NCBI RefSeq assembly: GCF_024323335.1
Contig: NC_066585.1
Span: 346,324,846 to 346,388,845 of the forward strand
Length of the DNA: 64,000 nt
From: Lathyrus oleraceus
Taxonomy: Eukaryota > Streptophyta > Magnoliopsida > Fabales > Fabaceae
Direction: 5' to 3'
This document shows, piece by piece, positions 49,132-61,276 of this stretch. The first letter of the stretch is position 1. Each line of letters opens with the position of its first letter. Below the pieces are notes generated by a model. It was not told the origin of the DNA. It did no database searches and worked only from the letters and a program-made list of their open reading frames with translations. Position numbers and translations under genes: made by a program.

Positions 49132-49740
49132 AGTGGTGCTCAACAATGTTTGTGTCCAACCAAGGCATATCATGATAAGACCATGCAAAAACATCAACAT
49201 ATTCATGGAGTAACTTGTCAAACTCAGAGTGTACTTGCTCGGCAAGGGATACCTCTATCTTCACCTCTTTTCTAACTTCTTCTGAACACAGGTTAGTGAC
49301 TTCCATTAGCTCTTTATGCGGATGAATTTATTTCTCTTCATGCTCAAGGAGCCTTGTTATCCTAGTCGGTACATCACAATCTTCCTCACCGTCTTCGTCA
49401 GCTTGGTTGATTGTAAGTCCAGATTTACAATGAATTATTGTCGAGTTATTATCAACGGATTTGTTTTCTCTGCATGTTATGAGCTTATTTTAGTATGCAT
49501 TTTTTAGAAGTGGAAAAAGAAAAGAAACTTTTTCCATTTATTTAGTGAAAAAGTAAAAATAATTGAAAGGAAAGAAACAAAACTTTGAATGCAAAACACT
49601 TTCTTTGTTAATCACATAATGCTTTAAACAGGGAGGCCCTTACAAGCTATCCACTTATCTTGGGCGAAGATAAGGGATTATGGGCGAAGATAAGGGATTA
49701 AGAAAACAAAATGCATTACGTTTTTTCTGAATAAGCTATA
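49132..49740 (-). pseudogene. pol: Element H, right half: RT N-terminus, intron and protease end
   Basis: After the second agtgg, minus-strand homology to the RT N-terminal region resumes (blocks equal to SYQDMPG near 49170 and HKELMEV near 49305, in broken frame). A putative intron follows at 49470-49719 (250 bp; acceptor ATGCAG, donor GTAAT), then the end of protease, cut at 49740 by LTR G. An exact 20-bp tandem copy, tgggcgaagataagggatta, fills 49661-49700 within the intron. Confidence 0.72.
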
Positions 49741-51650
49741 TGTCATACCCTAATTTTAACCCTAAGACCCCACATCTCATTTGCATTATTGCGCACAAAC
49801 AAGATCACACCCTGGTCTTTCCCTTTATCCATCTTTGGGTTTGCTTCTTGCATGGATCACCAAGCACCTCTTTGTTAGTGTTTTACCTTTGTGTTTATAT
49901 GTTCATTACTGATCTAACCACTAATCAAAATATCAAAATATGTCTTGTTACCCTTAAGTTTATTGTGCAAGGTATGGCTTTTCAATCAAGAGCATCTCAA
50001 AGTTTTGTGGCTTACTTCTTAAAGAAAGTCAAATGTTCATGTGTTTATTTCCGTGCATTCTTCAACAAGCAACTTCAAGCTTTGAGCAATTTAATCAAGA
50101 GAAAATCAAGGACACTTTATTTTGAGTTCATATGATCACTCATGTGCTTTGAAATGCAAGAAGAGTCCAATTACACAAGCTTGTTCAAAGTGGTTTGACC
50201 TAAAAGTCAACATTTGAAGTCAAAGTTCCAAGGATCACAACTCCTTTAATTCTCAACATCTTTGAATGATTCTTTTTGCATACGAGTCTTCTAAAAATCC
50301 TTTACAACTTCTCTTTACATGACAAGAGCCAATTATGCTTGGAGGATCATCAAAAGTTTGGAGACATTATAGGTCATTTGTGGACTTAGTGAAATTTGAC
50401 CTATTTTCAAGTGACTTTTTCCCAACTTTCAAAGATCATAACTTATTCAACTTTCAACATATGAGGCTGATTCAGTTTGCACAATGTCATTTGTGATACC
50501 CTATATAAGTTTGCTTCAAGGATCAAGGTCATATTATGCTTGGAAGACCGTGGAATTCATTGAAACATTACAGGTCCTTTTCAGCCATTGGACACTTGAA
50601 TTTTTCTAATTTATGTAACCAGTCTTTCATGCCAACTTCAACACGACATAACTTTGTGCTCAAGCATCCAAATGCAAACTTTTTTGGCACATTATAATCT
50701 TGGCCATGATTTTAACACATTGCAAAAAGAATGGGATCAAAAAGCCCCATGAGCAAATTGCCCCATTGGGTTGAACATGGTGACTTGTAACTGAAAAATC
50801 ACCATTGCCCGAGTTTTGAACATGACTAATCTTAATTCCAAGCCAAATTAGAAAGTGTTTTGGACCTAAACATGTTTAACAAGTCTTTGGAAGTTAATTG
50901 ACCCTTAAAATGCATCATTTGGTTGAGTTTTGATGAGTTTCAAGTCACACTTTTCACACATTCAAATCAAATTCGTTTTGCACGAATTTTTCATCATTCC
51001 ACAAGTATTTGGATCCAATCACATTCCCTATAAATAGAGGAAGTTATTTCCTTCATTTGTAAGCTTTGGAGAGCCAGGAAACCCCTGCTGCAACTTAAAA
51101 TTTTTCCAGAAAATTCAACTATCGTGTTTTGAGTTTCACCTTGTTTTAATCAAATTTGTTGATCCCATTAGCATCTTCAACATCCTCTGAAATTTTGCAA
51201 CAATTCCCAAGCTCTGAGACCTCCTGAAGTGATCTAACCAGATTGAGCTTCATAGACATCTCTGATTTTTCGGTGGATTGGCTACCTGAACATCAACCAT
51301 ATTTCATGAAGAGGATTCGAGAGCCACCCAAAAAAAAGTCAAAGAAGAAATATCAGAAGCTGGGGGAAACTTTTGTATCCAGACCACCTGTGCCTCTGGT
51401 CTCCTCCTCCTCTCCAAGTAAGTCCCAACCATATGACTCTCCTACTGTTCATCTAAGGAAACTGTCTTCTTCCCCACCTCAACCTTCCCCCATTTACACA
51501 CAGTCTGAACCCACAACCTCCACCACAAATCCCTCTAAAACTCCCACATCTAACCCACCATCACCCCCTTCAAAAATTCAATCTAACCACCACAACCCTA
51601 CCAATATCTGAAGCCCGACTATTCAATGAACCCATTTCAACACTCTCATC
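49741..51650 (+). repeat. Start of Ogre-type LTR G, cut by element E
   Basis: It begins tgtcataccctaattttaacc, the same plan as other Ogre LTR starts, next to H sequence (left flank ctata). A TATA box tataaatag is at 51029-51037. The LTR is interrupted at 51651 by the LTR of E; the rest would lie right of the window. The 1.29 kb before the TATA box shows no ORF apart from an open frame of 131 codons (49740-50135) that I do not consider coding. Confidence 0.72.
51243..51611 (+). CDS. Proline/serine-rich ORF downstream of the LTR G TATA box
   Basis: This is a 122-codon open frame about 210 bases after the TATA box at 51029. The N-terminal part is mixed (MSFIDISDFSVDWLPEHQP), then a basic patch (PPKKKSKKKYQK, nuclear-signal-like), then a long proline-, serine- and threonine-rich tail (SSSSPSK, SSPPQPSPIYTQ, TTSTTNPSKTPTSNPPSPP). 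No catalytic or known domain was recognised. It lies in what should be the R/U5 part of an LTR, normally non-coding. It may be a captured host exon, the start of a non-Ogre element's ORF, or a chance frame in a low-complexity stretch. It ends in TGA 39 bases before the LTR of E. Confidence 0.35.
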   Translation: MSFIDISDFSVDWLPEHQPYFMKRIREPPKKKSKKKYQKLGETFVSRPPVPLVSSSSPSKSQPYDSPTVHLRKLSSSPPQPSPIYTQSEPTTSTTNPSKTPTSNPPSPPSKIQSNHHNPTNI

Positions 51651-54600
51651 TGTAAGACCCTAATTTTAACCCTAAGATCCCTTGCGGCATCATAACATTG
51701 CTCATTGCATTTGCCTCAAGGGTCATAACATCTTGGCTCCTTACCCTTGGGTTGGGACTTGTGTGAGTTGGTTTGAGACCACCAAGCATGCTTGAATTGT
51801 ATATTATTGCTTTTATTATTTTATTTACTAACCAAAAGCAAAAAAATATGTCACTAACTTTGTTTGTTTTGAAGCTTGAGCAATCTTGTGATCTAAGGCT
51901 CCTAGGAGGCTCCTAAGCTTAACGAAGTGGCCAGATGAAAGTGAAAGCAAGCATGATAATGGTTCACAAAGATCTAAATTATCATATATGCCTTCCAAGT
52001 ATCTCAATTTGTCAATTTGATCAAGATAAACCAAAGGGCTTGAGGATTGTTTCCCAAGGAAACCCTAATTCAACTATGCATTGATTGTGCCTTGCTCATG
52101 AAGCAACCTCAACCCATGATCAAATACAATCAAGGGAAGTTCTTTAATTCATCATTTTATGCATATTTGAGCTTATGTGAGTGTCCTCAATCATCAATTA
52201 TTCAAGATTTGAAGTTTGGACTTGAGAAGTTGATCAGTCAAATCATCTGACTATTTTGAAATCCACTGAGACCTAACTTCTAATGTGTTTGTCAAATGAA
52301 GATTATCCCAAGAGAAAAAAATTCTTAAGAACCATATGAACAACTTTAATGTTCATCAAAAATTTATTTGAAACTTTGAAGGTCATCATTCATTTCAAAA
52401 CATTATAGGTCATTTTGACTGAAACCCTAATTTTAGGTCAACTTCCCAAGGACCTAACTCCTTCATTTTTTATTATTTTGAGGTGGGACCAAGTGAATTG
52501 GAAATTTTAATATGTATAATTCAATTGTTATATTGGACAAAATTTCATAATCCTAAAATAAATACATGTGATAATACAAAACATTATAGGTCACTTTGGA
52601 CCAAAGTCATTGAAATGTGAAAAAGTCCAACTTCAAGTGCCCATAACTCTCTCATAAAAAATACAATGATGCAAAATTTAAGTCCAAATTGATTGAATTG
52701 AAAGGATATATAACTTTGATGTTTGAGGTTTTTTCATTTGAGGCTTTCATCATTGAAACAGAAGGGCTTGAAGTTGGTCCATTTTGGCAAATTTCCCATA
52801 TACATGTTTTGTACCTTGAACTTCATGGTCTGTTTTCATAAATTTACACACTCCAAATGGATTTTTGTTCAACATAACATTTGTTCCTTATGTCAATACC
52901 TTTCTAACCATTACCCACATGCCTATGTTTCAGTTTTGCAAATGGCATTTTCGAAGAGGAGAAGTTTTTGGTTCAATTATGCATAACATATCAAAATTCC
53001 ATGCACAAGCTGATATCATGAAATCTGCACGTCCAATTTCATTTGGCTGATGTTTAGCACTCAATGGCCATTGCTTTTGGGCCTCACATGTGCCTGTACA
53101 GGCCCATGCATGGAGGACCCAACTTCACATGCACACGAGTTTCTTCATGCATTGCATCATCCTTGCATATAAATAAAAGCTTCATTTCACTTCATTTGGC
53201 AACCTAAAGGCGCCTAAAATTCTGCACAAGTGAAATCCTAACCTCCATTAAAAAGAATTCTAATTTTTCTCTTCAATTTTCAAGTTCAAATTTCAACTTT
53301 ATTGGTTGATCTTTGAACTTCAATTCCTTAGTCGTGCTTCCTTGCTACCTCAAGAACAAGTTGCACTGAAGATTTGGATCAAATCGTGCCATTGAAAGTT
53401 GCTCTTTAAAGGTTTTCCCTCCAACTATTTTCCTTCGAATCTCCTTGGATATTGATCATTTTTTGTGTTGGTTGGTACCTCTGAAGTCCTCATGTGAGAG
53501 GCAATTGATTTGTGCATTTAATTTTTTGAATTGAGCAAGTTCAGATTGAACACCACATTTTTCTATCTCAGATTTCTCTCTATATAGGGATCTTGAGTGA
53601 AAACTAAGGGTACAGGAGTGATGTACATCACCCCAGCTTTCGAATGATGTATGGATCGTGATTGTTGGTGAAGGTTTTGAAACCTGCAACTTTGGCCGGA
53701 ACAGTGAGTCTCATCGGAGAAGACGGTGGTTTCCACCACCGTCCCCACATGGATGAGTTCCTGGCCCTTGGATTCACATTCTCAAATCTAATCTTGGTCA
53801 TGCATTGTTATGACTTATTTTAATGTTGAGTGTTTCGCTGTTGACCAAGCCTCACCATACGCGCGCGCTTCTGGCTCCTTGGATCAGCCACGTCAATTAA
53901 TGAGCGCTGATCCAAGCGCTGTGTTTTTTTTTAATTTTTAATTTCTATTTTAATTTTCTTTTATTCCAATTATTTTCAAAAATTCATAACTTCTTTATTT
54001 GGAATCACAAAAATATGGGACCAATTGCAAAAAAAATTCTCTTAAATTCTAGTTTCTAAAAATGATTTTTAATTATTTTTGTGATTCCATTTAATATTTT
54101 TTGTGAATTATTTCTTTTCTGATTGTTTTTAATTTATTTAAAATACTTTCCAATATTCAAAAATGCCAAAAATATTTTCTTAACATCTTTGAACGATAAT
54201 GAATCTATGAAAAATATTCTCATAAATTTCTTAATTGATTTGAGATTTATTTGAGATTTTAGTTCAATTATGTTAATTTTCTTTATTTTTTAATTGTTTA
54301 AAATTAGTTTCTGTTTTCAAAAAATGATGAAATTTTTTGTCAAACCTTGTTTGACCATGTTGAATTTATGATGATTCAATTGGACTTTTCCAAGTTTATT
54401 TGAATCGGATTTGAAGTTTGACCTTTATTTGTCTATTTTAATTCAAGTATTATTTTAATTCCAAAAAATACCAAAAATATTTTTATTGTTTCTTGACTTC
54501 TAAGCTTCATCTCACTTCTGTTTACCATTGATTGATGTTGATTCCATTCATGTTTGATCAATGTGTGTTGGTTATGTCATTTGAATTTCAATTATGTACA

Positions 54601-56547
54601 TTCCATTTCTTCTTCTTCTTCTTCTTTTTTCTTTTTGATCAATGAGTTAATGATTGATGGTTAGCCTTGACATATGAGGGGCTTAACCTTCTTTGATCCA
54701 AATCAAATTCATCTTGATCAAAGATCAAGTGAATTGCTTTGCATTAGAGATAGGTTACTTCTTGGTCAAGCAAAAAAACCTAAATCCATACAAGATCATT
54801 CTTCTTTTCTTTTGGCATGGCAAGTTGTAGGAGCTTGGCTTACTAGTCATGATCTCTAACTTGTGTTTAGTTGCCTATAGTTTTATTGACCGGCCTCAGA
54901 TAGGTGTGACTACTACATTAGTCCACTTACGATTTCTTAACATAGCGCTAAATTGCCTTATGGCACACTAACATTAACTACTAATCACTAACTTTTAATT
55001 CAAGCATTTAATTCTTGTAATTTACTTTAATGGAATTTAATTTCTTGCTCATTAATTCTTTTGTCTTTGCCCTTTGCTCACTTGAGCTCATGTTTATGCT
55101 TATGCAATTTGCCTTTTGCTCACTTAAGCACATTATTGTGTATATACTATTGCCTTGTGCTTGTTTTGTTTTTGTTTGTGTGAACCCAATGTAAATGGAG
55201 AAAGGACTTAGATTTAGGACCTTACATATGCTAAATGGAGTTTCAAGAGCAACTAGGCCTCATGCCTTTAAAATGCTAAATATGTTGAAGAGCAACTAGC
55301 CCTCATGCCTTTAGAATGCTTAATCTTGAAGATGGATTAAAAGGATCCTAATTCTAAACTCACTCTTGTCCATTCTTTTATTTGTATTGTGGAACTATTT
55401 GATTTGTGTGTTCTTGTGTGATAGGTATCCTAAACTTGAGCCAATTAGAAGAACCATTGTCATGGACATCCAAGATAAGAGATACAAAAGCCAATTGGAA
55501 GATTCCTAGGAGCTTGATTGACATTTGCTTGATTGCTTGAGTTAATTGCTTATTGCTTGCTAAATCCAAAGGAAAGAAGCAACTTGGATCATCTTTATGA
55601 TCTCAAGAAGGGAACTCCAAGTGGTTTTATTTCTCTTCCCTCATCTTTGCATGTTTAGGAACTACCCCTTCTCTTCTTCTCTCCACTCAACCCAAGCCAA
55701 ACTTTTGTGCAAACATTAACATTGCTTTCAAATTAGAAACCTAGGTATTATGCCTTTGATTTTTCAAACTCTTTTTTCATAACACTTATTTTGAATTGAG
55801 TCCTAAGTCAACTTTGACCTTATTTTATGAATACTTTTCATTTGTAAATACAACTCACTCAATTGTTTTTGTGGTTCCAATGGCCACTTTTGCCAAAGCT
55901 TTCATAAACATTAGCTATTAGGTTTGAGTTATCATAGAGGTTGATGTAATCCTCACCTGTATCCTTAGTGAATAGATTATAAGTCTTCCATACTTATTAT
56001 AGGGTGGATCCCTCACTAGTATGTTGAAGCTCTCCTCACATGGTGGATTTGTGGTTTTAGGTTGAGTTTTCTCCCTTTGATAACAAAATACCTTAAGGCT
56101 TTTAACCAATCAATTCACCAACTTCTTTTGAGATTTTTACCCCGAACTACGAGGTTTTGATCCTACCTTTCTTAAGATGGTACGTAAGCAATGGGTTTAT
56201 CCATTCAAACACAAAATTGTAAATAACTTGTATATTCTTTTCTCATCTCCCCAATCATGTTTGCACAAATATTTTCACAAATACCAACCTACCATACAAC
56301 ATTTGTAAAAAGGGCTCCCTTAGAGTACTAAGGATGTTTTGGGTGCTTAAAACCTTCCCATTGCATAACCAACCCCCTTACCCAGATCTCTGACATTTTT
56401 ATTAGTTTTTGATTTGATAAAACTTCTCGGTTTTTGTTCGCTTTCTAACCTTTCCTTTGGATAAATAGAAGTGCGGTGGCGACTCAAATTGTATGATTTA
56501 CTTTTGATTTAGTCAATAAATCTAAAGGTAACGAATACCCCGCTACA
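51651..56547 (+). repeat. 5' LTR of element E (4897 bp)
   Basis: It begins tgtaagaccctaattttaaccc and ends acgaataccccgctaca, followed after six bases by the PBS. The left flank is tcatc; the matching duplication is not in the window. TATA box tataaata at 53168-53175. A short ttc run is at about 54607. Its 3' kilobase follows the solo LTR at 42657 (for example gtgcggtggcgactc at 48112 and 56472). Confidence 0.88.
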
Positions 56548-56553
56548 GAAAAG

Positions 56554-56571
56554 TGGCGATTCTGCTGGGGA
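56554..56571 (+). promoter_or_regulatory. Primer-binding site, element E
   Basis: TGGCGATTCTGCTGGGGA, one change from the consensus in A and B, six bases after the LTR. Confidence 0.88.
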
Positions 56572-57472
56572 TCATGTTTGCCTAGTGGGTTTTGCCTACT
56601 TTTTACCTTTGTTGTATTGTATGTTTATATTATTTGTGACGTATTTTTGTGCAAATTTGGGATGACTGTATTGTTTGTAATGTATGAATTGTGTGATATA
56701 TCAATTGCTTGTGTGCTTGGTGGTCTCTTGTTAGATGAGTTCTATACCCGAACTCGAGTTCACTTATGATAGGAGAATGGCATAGTCTTGTTGACTTGTG
56801 TGGAGTTATTCCTTAGCAAGTTGACTTGCAAGCCCATTCACTTGGTGGAGGTTATGTTGGGATCAATAATGTCAGACGAGTAGTCGTGGTTAGGCATTAC
56901 TCTTTCCAATATATGCCTTAGAAGCCAAGGACCTTAGATTACCTAGTCCATCTTGGCCTATTTTAGGACGTAGTGCGAGGGTCGTTCAAGTGTAAGATTT
57001 GATACGATTGTTACGCGATACTACACTCATAAGAGTCTCTCTTGAGAATATTTTTGGAATACGAGTAGTCGTTTATCCGATAATATCCGAAAGATGTGAT
57101 GATGACTATGGGAACCTATTTTAGAACATGATTGTCAGGTTTAACCATAGTACACTCCCTTTGGGTGGTTCTTAACCGAGACTCCATGCTCGTGACTTGC
57201 AACAAACCCTTGATTCGCGGTTGATCTGTTCTCGTATATCCTTAATATCAATGGAACTTGGGTGTTGATAAGGTGTAAACCATAATCCACCAAAATCGAT
57301 GATTGATATTAAGGGTGACTTGATCCATCCCGTGACCTTTGTGTGGTGTCACTTGCTTGATCCTTGAGTGTGATTGTTGCATTCATGCATTCATGCATTC
57401 ATTTGTATCCATATCATCAACAATGAGAAAAACTTCAAGGAACTTAAGGGGTCTATTTGCAAATTTTTAGAC
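56572..57472 (+). other. Element E 5' UTR
   Basis: Leader sequence shared with A, B and C (gttacgcgatactacactc, ctccatgctcgtgac). The ORF1 frame is open upstream to an ATG at 57374, but the conserved start among copies is the ATG at 57473. Confidence 0.75.
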
Positions 57473-58819
57473 ATGGATAAGCAAAGGAGGAATACGAAGA
57501 AGTACAGTTTCAAACAACCCGACTTGAAAGAGTTAAGGAGTTTGACATCCTATGTATTAGATCCCTTGGAGTTCAAAGCTCACCATGGGAAGCTTCTGTC
57601 TATTCTTGCTACTCAGGTGGATGAAGGTCTGATGAGTGTGATGGTGCAGTTCTATGATCCCTTGTACCACTGCTTCACATTTCCGGATTTCCAACTTTTG
57701 CCTACGCTTGAGGAGTATGCATATCTTGTAGGTATACCTATTCTAGATCAGTTGTCGTTCAGTGGCTTGGAGAGAGTTCCTTCTTCCCAAGAGATTGTTG
57801 ATCTGTTGCATATAGATGAATCTATTGTTGGTGCTCATATGACTACCAAAGGTGGAATTCAAGGTCTCCCATCTGATTTTCTCATTGCTCAAGCTACTTT
57901 GTTTGGGAAGGCCATGAGTGAGGACGCCTTTGAGGCCATATTTGTACTTCTCATCTATGGGCTCGTGTTATTCCCCAACATCGACAATTTTGTGGATGTA
58001 AACGCTATTAGTATTTTCTCTACTCTTAATCTCGTTCCTACTCTGTTGGGTGACACTTATTTCTCTTTGCATATGAGGAATACAAAGGGTGGTGGTACCA
58101 TTGTGTGTTGTTTGCCTCTGTTGTACAAGTGGTTTATTTCGCACTTGCCACAGACGCTCGCCTTCAAGGAAAACAAAGGATGTCTACAGTGGTCCACGAG
58201 ACTTATGTCTCTCACTAATGATGCTATCTTTCGGTACAACCGTGTGTATGATGGTGTGCAGATTATTGACTCTTCTGGTGAATTCTCCAATGTGCCTCTT
58301 CTTGGTACATGTGGTGGAATTAAATACAACCCTATTTTAGCATGTCATCACCTTGGGTTCCCCTTAAAGGATAAACCTAATAACATTCAGTTAGAAGGTG
58401 TGTTCTTTCAAGAGGGTAAAGATTCTCAAAACTTGAAGGGCAGGATGGTTCGCGCTTGGCGTAAGATTCATAGGAAGGGAAGGAAAGAGCTTGGTCCAAA
58501 GAATTGTATTGCTTTGGAACCCTACACCGTGTGGGTTAGGAGAAGAGCTTCTGAGTACCGCATGCCCTATGACTACCCGAGACCTACACCTATGGTTATG
58601 GTTGGGCCTTCAACCCTCCCTAACCAAGGAGTAGAGGAGTTGAGAGATGAAGATCGTTCGCGTGCTTGGGTCCGTGAGCAAGAAGAGCCACTTCAGCAGC
58701 TTAGAGATAAGGATGCATTGATAGAGTTTCTGGAGCATCAGGTTATCGATGAGCCAGACGATATGGTTACTTCTCTTCTTCCTCGGTCTTCCAGGTTTTG
58801 GAAGAGGAAGTATGATTGA
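57473..58819 (+). CDS. Element E ORF1 (extra ORF of Ogre elements), nearly intact
   Basis: This is an open frame of 448 codons from the ATG at 57473 (MDKQRRNTKKYSF), chosen because B and C start in the same context; an in-frame ATG at 57374 would give 481. It ends at TGA, after which the same frame stays open for another 34 codons (KEKADMEAAYERKVKRL) to 58924. The natural C-terminus was therefore probably lost by a single change, likely CGA to TGA. Seen in the protein: a basic N-terminus, conserved VQFYDPLYHCFTFPD, LLIYGLVLFPNIDNFVDV and CLPLLYKWFISHLPQT blocks, and a charged C-terminal helix (LRDKDALIEFLEHQV). There is no signal peptide. I recall this type as DUF7745, to be checked. It lies upstream of gag, and its role is unknown. 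Confidence 0.83.
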   Translation: MDKQRRNTKKYSFKQPDLKELRSLTSYVLDPLEFKAHHGKLLSILATQVDEGLMSVMVQFYDPLYHCFTFPDFQLLPTLEEYAYLVGIPILDQLSFSGLERVPSSQEIVDLLHIDESIVGAHMTTKGGIQGLPSDFLIAQATLFGKAMSEDAFEAIFVLLIYGLVLFPNIDNFVDVNAISIFSTLNLVPTLLGDTYFSLHMRNTKGGGTIVCCLPLLYKWFISHLPQTLAFKENKGCLQWSTRLMSLTNDAIFRYNRVYDGVQIIDSSGEFSNVPLLGTCGGIKYNPILACHHLGFPLKDKPNNIQLEGVFFQEGKDSQNLKGRMVRAWRKIHRKGRKELGPKNCIALEPYTVWVRRRASEYRMPYDYPRPTPMVMVGPSTLPNQGVEELRDEDRSRAWVREQEEPLQQLRDKDALIEFLEHQVIDEPDDMVTSLLPRSSRFWKRKYD

Positions 58820-59243
58820 CTCGCCAAGGAGAAGGCAGATATGGAGGCAGCCTATGAGAGAAAGGTGAAGAGGCTTCGTGCAGCCTATCTCCCGGTCTCG
58901 AGAGCTTTGGACAATTGTTTCTAGGGTTCCATAGGATGTTCATTTTCCTTCTCTCTTGTATTGTATTTGGCTACCAAGTTTGGTGTAAAATATTTTCCAG
59001 ATATTATTGATATAATGATTCCATATATGTCTAAATGATTAATATTTTCAAAATATTTGCAAATAGAACTCTAAAGTTCCTTTGATTAAAAATAAATCAT
59101 ATGCACAAGCAGTGCATGCATCATGTGCATAAGCAGGTTTTGTTCCAGGGCTTCTGGTTCAGTGGTCTAACTCTGTGTTCATCATTTATTTTGAAGACAA
59201 GCTGACGCACCGGTACTACACCAGAGCCAACTCATCTAAGCTA

Positions 59244-59989
59244 ATGGATCACCTCGAGCAAGAAAATAGATAACTCAAGGAGGAAGTGGCAAGATTGACT
59301 GCCCTGATAGAGTCATTCTTGGCCGCCCAAAGCCAGTCTTCTCCAACGCCTTCAACTCCTCCCTAGAGGACGGTCATTTCAGAGGTTGCTTCCTCTATCG
59401 TGCCTATTGCCAGTGCTCACTTTGCTTCGTCTGCTATGCCAGCCGGGTTTCCCTGGGGGATGCCCGCCAATTTTGTTCCAGAGGGTCTCTCCCCTACATT
59501 TGCTTCTCTGCCGGCATCTAGCCCGGTCCTTGTTGTGCCACCTCCAGTCGTGCATACTTTGCCGAGAGTTGATGACACCATTTATCACTTCGAGCCATCT
59601 GAGGGCCCAGACGTGTACGAGAAAATGGACACTATGAATGATCAATTCCTTGAGATACGCAAGGAACTTAAAACTCTCAGAGAGAAGGACCTCTTCGGCA
59701 AATCTGCTACTGAGCTATGCCTCGTACCCAATGTCAAGATTCCTATCAAATTCAAATTGCCTGACTTTGAAAAGTACAAAGGAAACACTTGCCCGCTCAG
59801 CCATCTTGTGATGTACGCACGCAAGATGTCGACTCAGACCGACAACGATCAACTCCTGACCCACTATTTCCAGGACAGCCTATCTGGTGCCGCATTGAGA
59901 TGGTACATGGGTCTGGACAACGCGAACATCCGCTCCTTCAACGACCTTGGCGAAGCTTTCGTCAAGCAGTACAAGTACAACGTTGATAT
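59244..59989 (+). pseudogene. gag: Element E gag, N-terminal part (truncated)
   Basis: The start is the ATG at 59244 (MDHLEQEN), matching C and B. Stops TAA (about 59271) and TAG (59364-59366) interrupt the first 40 codons; from 59367 the frame is clean. Blocks include YHFEPSEGPDVYEKM, LFGKSATELCLVPNVKIPI, FQDSLSGAALRWYMGLDN and AFVKQYKYN, the retrotransposon gag core. The frame is cut at 59989 by the next block, so no zinc knuckle or protease remains. Confidence 0.83.
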
Positions 59990-60789
59990 TGTAACACCCC
60001 TTTTTCTACCCCAAATTATTTAGCATATAATCAGAGTAAATAAGCACGCATATAACAAAAGGGCGTCACATCGACGTTTTCAAAAATTAAAACTTTCAAA
60101 ACCAACAATACACCTGGTCATTCCAAATAACACATCTCACTCAATCATGAATGTTCAAGTAATATGCGTTCGCAGCGGAAAATAAAGAATACTCATGTAT
60201 TTCATAATATGATCCATGTCCCATACCATGATCATCTCTCAATAATCACTTCAAATAAAATAAAACAATTAATGACATAAAGCATATCAAAATAAGTCAC
60301 GAGTTCAATACCACTAATCTACCCAGTGTTACATGACCAGAGCATTGACTCATTACCAAATTTCAAACTAATTACGGAAACTCTCTAGCTATTCTTGAGC
60401 GAGCTACCGTCCACCTACTCCAGCAATACTACTCTGTAGTATCTGCACGATACCCATGTAAAGGTAACATTCAAACAGAAAGGGTGAGAATTCAAATCAT
60501 TATGAAATAGCATAATAAGGCACAATGAATTAAAACAACAATTCAAGAATTCATCACACTTTGTATTATTATATCACTGATATTAACAAACAATCATCTC
60601 ACATGCTTCAAACATGCATCACACCCACATCAATACATGTATTCAATGATCACATAACTATAAACGACTCGATGCAAGACAATGTGACTCCATGCATGTG
60701 GTACCTCAATGTGAACTCAAAGTTTCACCGCTTTCCGATTCAATATCTAGAATCCAAGCCACGCTTTCGATCCGGACAAGACCAAAGCC

Positions 60790-60930
60790 CTACGTCTGTT
60801 TCCAATGAAGGATCACCGCTTAATACTACGCCTAATCCCAATTAAGGATTAACGTCTTCTACGTCTGTTTCCAATGAAGGATCACCGCTTAATACTACGC
60901 CTGATTCCAATTGAGAATCAACGTCTGCTC
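60790..60930. repeat. 69-bp tandem duplication
   Basis: The sequence ctacgtctgtttccaatg starts at 60790 and 60859. The two copies run almost identically through ggatcaccgcttaatactac and diverge toward the end of the second unit. Confidence 0.88.
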
Positions 60931-61276
60931 ATGTGAACCCACAGTTTCACCACTTCCACAATGAAGTCAACCATGCTATGAATGAATGCACACATACCAA
61001 CACATATGCAATTAAGACCATCTATATACCGTCTTAACATCCCACATATCACCATGACTCACAATCGGTACATATACACATTCATCACAACACATCAATT
61101 ACGATTACATATACACATCCATTACCATAAATCATTCACAATTCAATAATGGTATACATACACATTCATACAATATATTATTCACCAATATAGGCCAATC
61201 ATCAAATATGTACACATAGATTTCATTCCAAAACGCACACAACATTTAAATATCAATTTTTCACTTTTCAAACAGT

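Larger units (their letters stand above)
51651..59989 (+). mobile_element. Element E: 5' half of an Ogre retrotransposon
   Basis: LTR, PBS, 5' UTR, ORF1 and the gag N-terminal part are in normal order on plus. The element stops abruptly at 59989 within gag (at YKYNVDI), where an LTR-like block begins on the opposite strand. Protease and pol of E are not in the window unless F derives from it, which the gag type argues against. Confidence 0.83.

Noticed and set aside
49740..50135. 131-codon plus-strand ORF at the start of LTR G
   Set aside because: It starts one base before the LTR end and has no domain or conservation evidence.
58057..58329. Antisense 90-codon ORF over ORF1 of E
   Set aside because: Shadow frame of a longer conserved ORF.
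60561..60845. 94-codon plus-strand ORF
   Set aside because: Lies in an LTR-like block, and the repeat units (69 bp) only happen to keep frame; no family resemblance.
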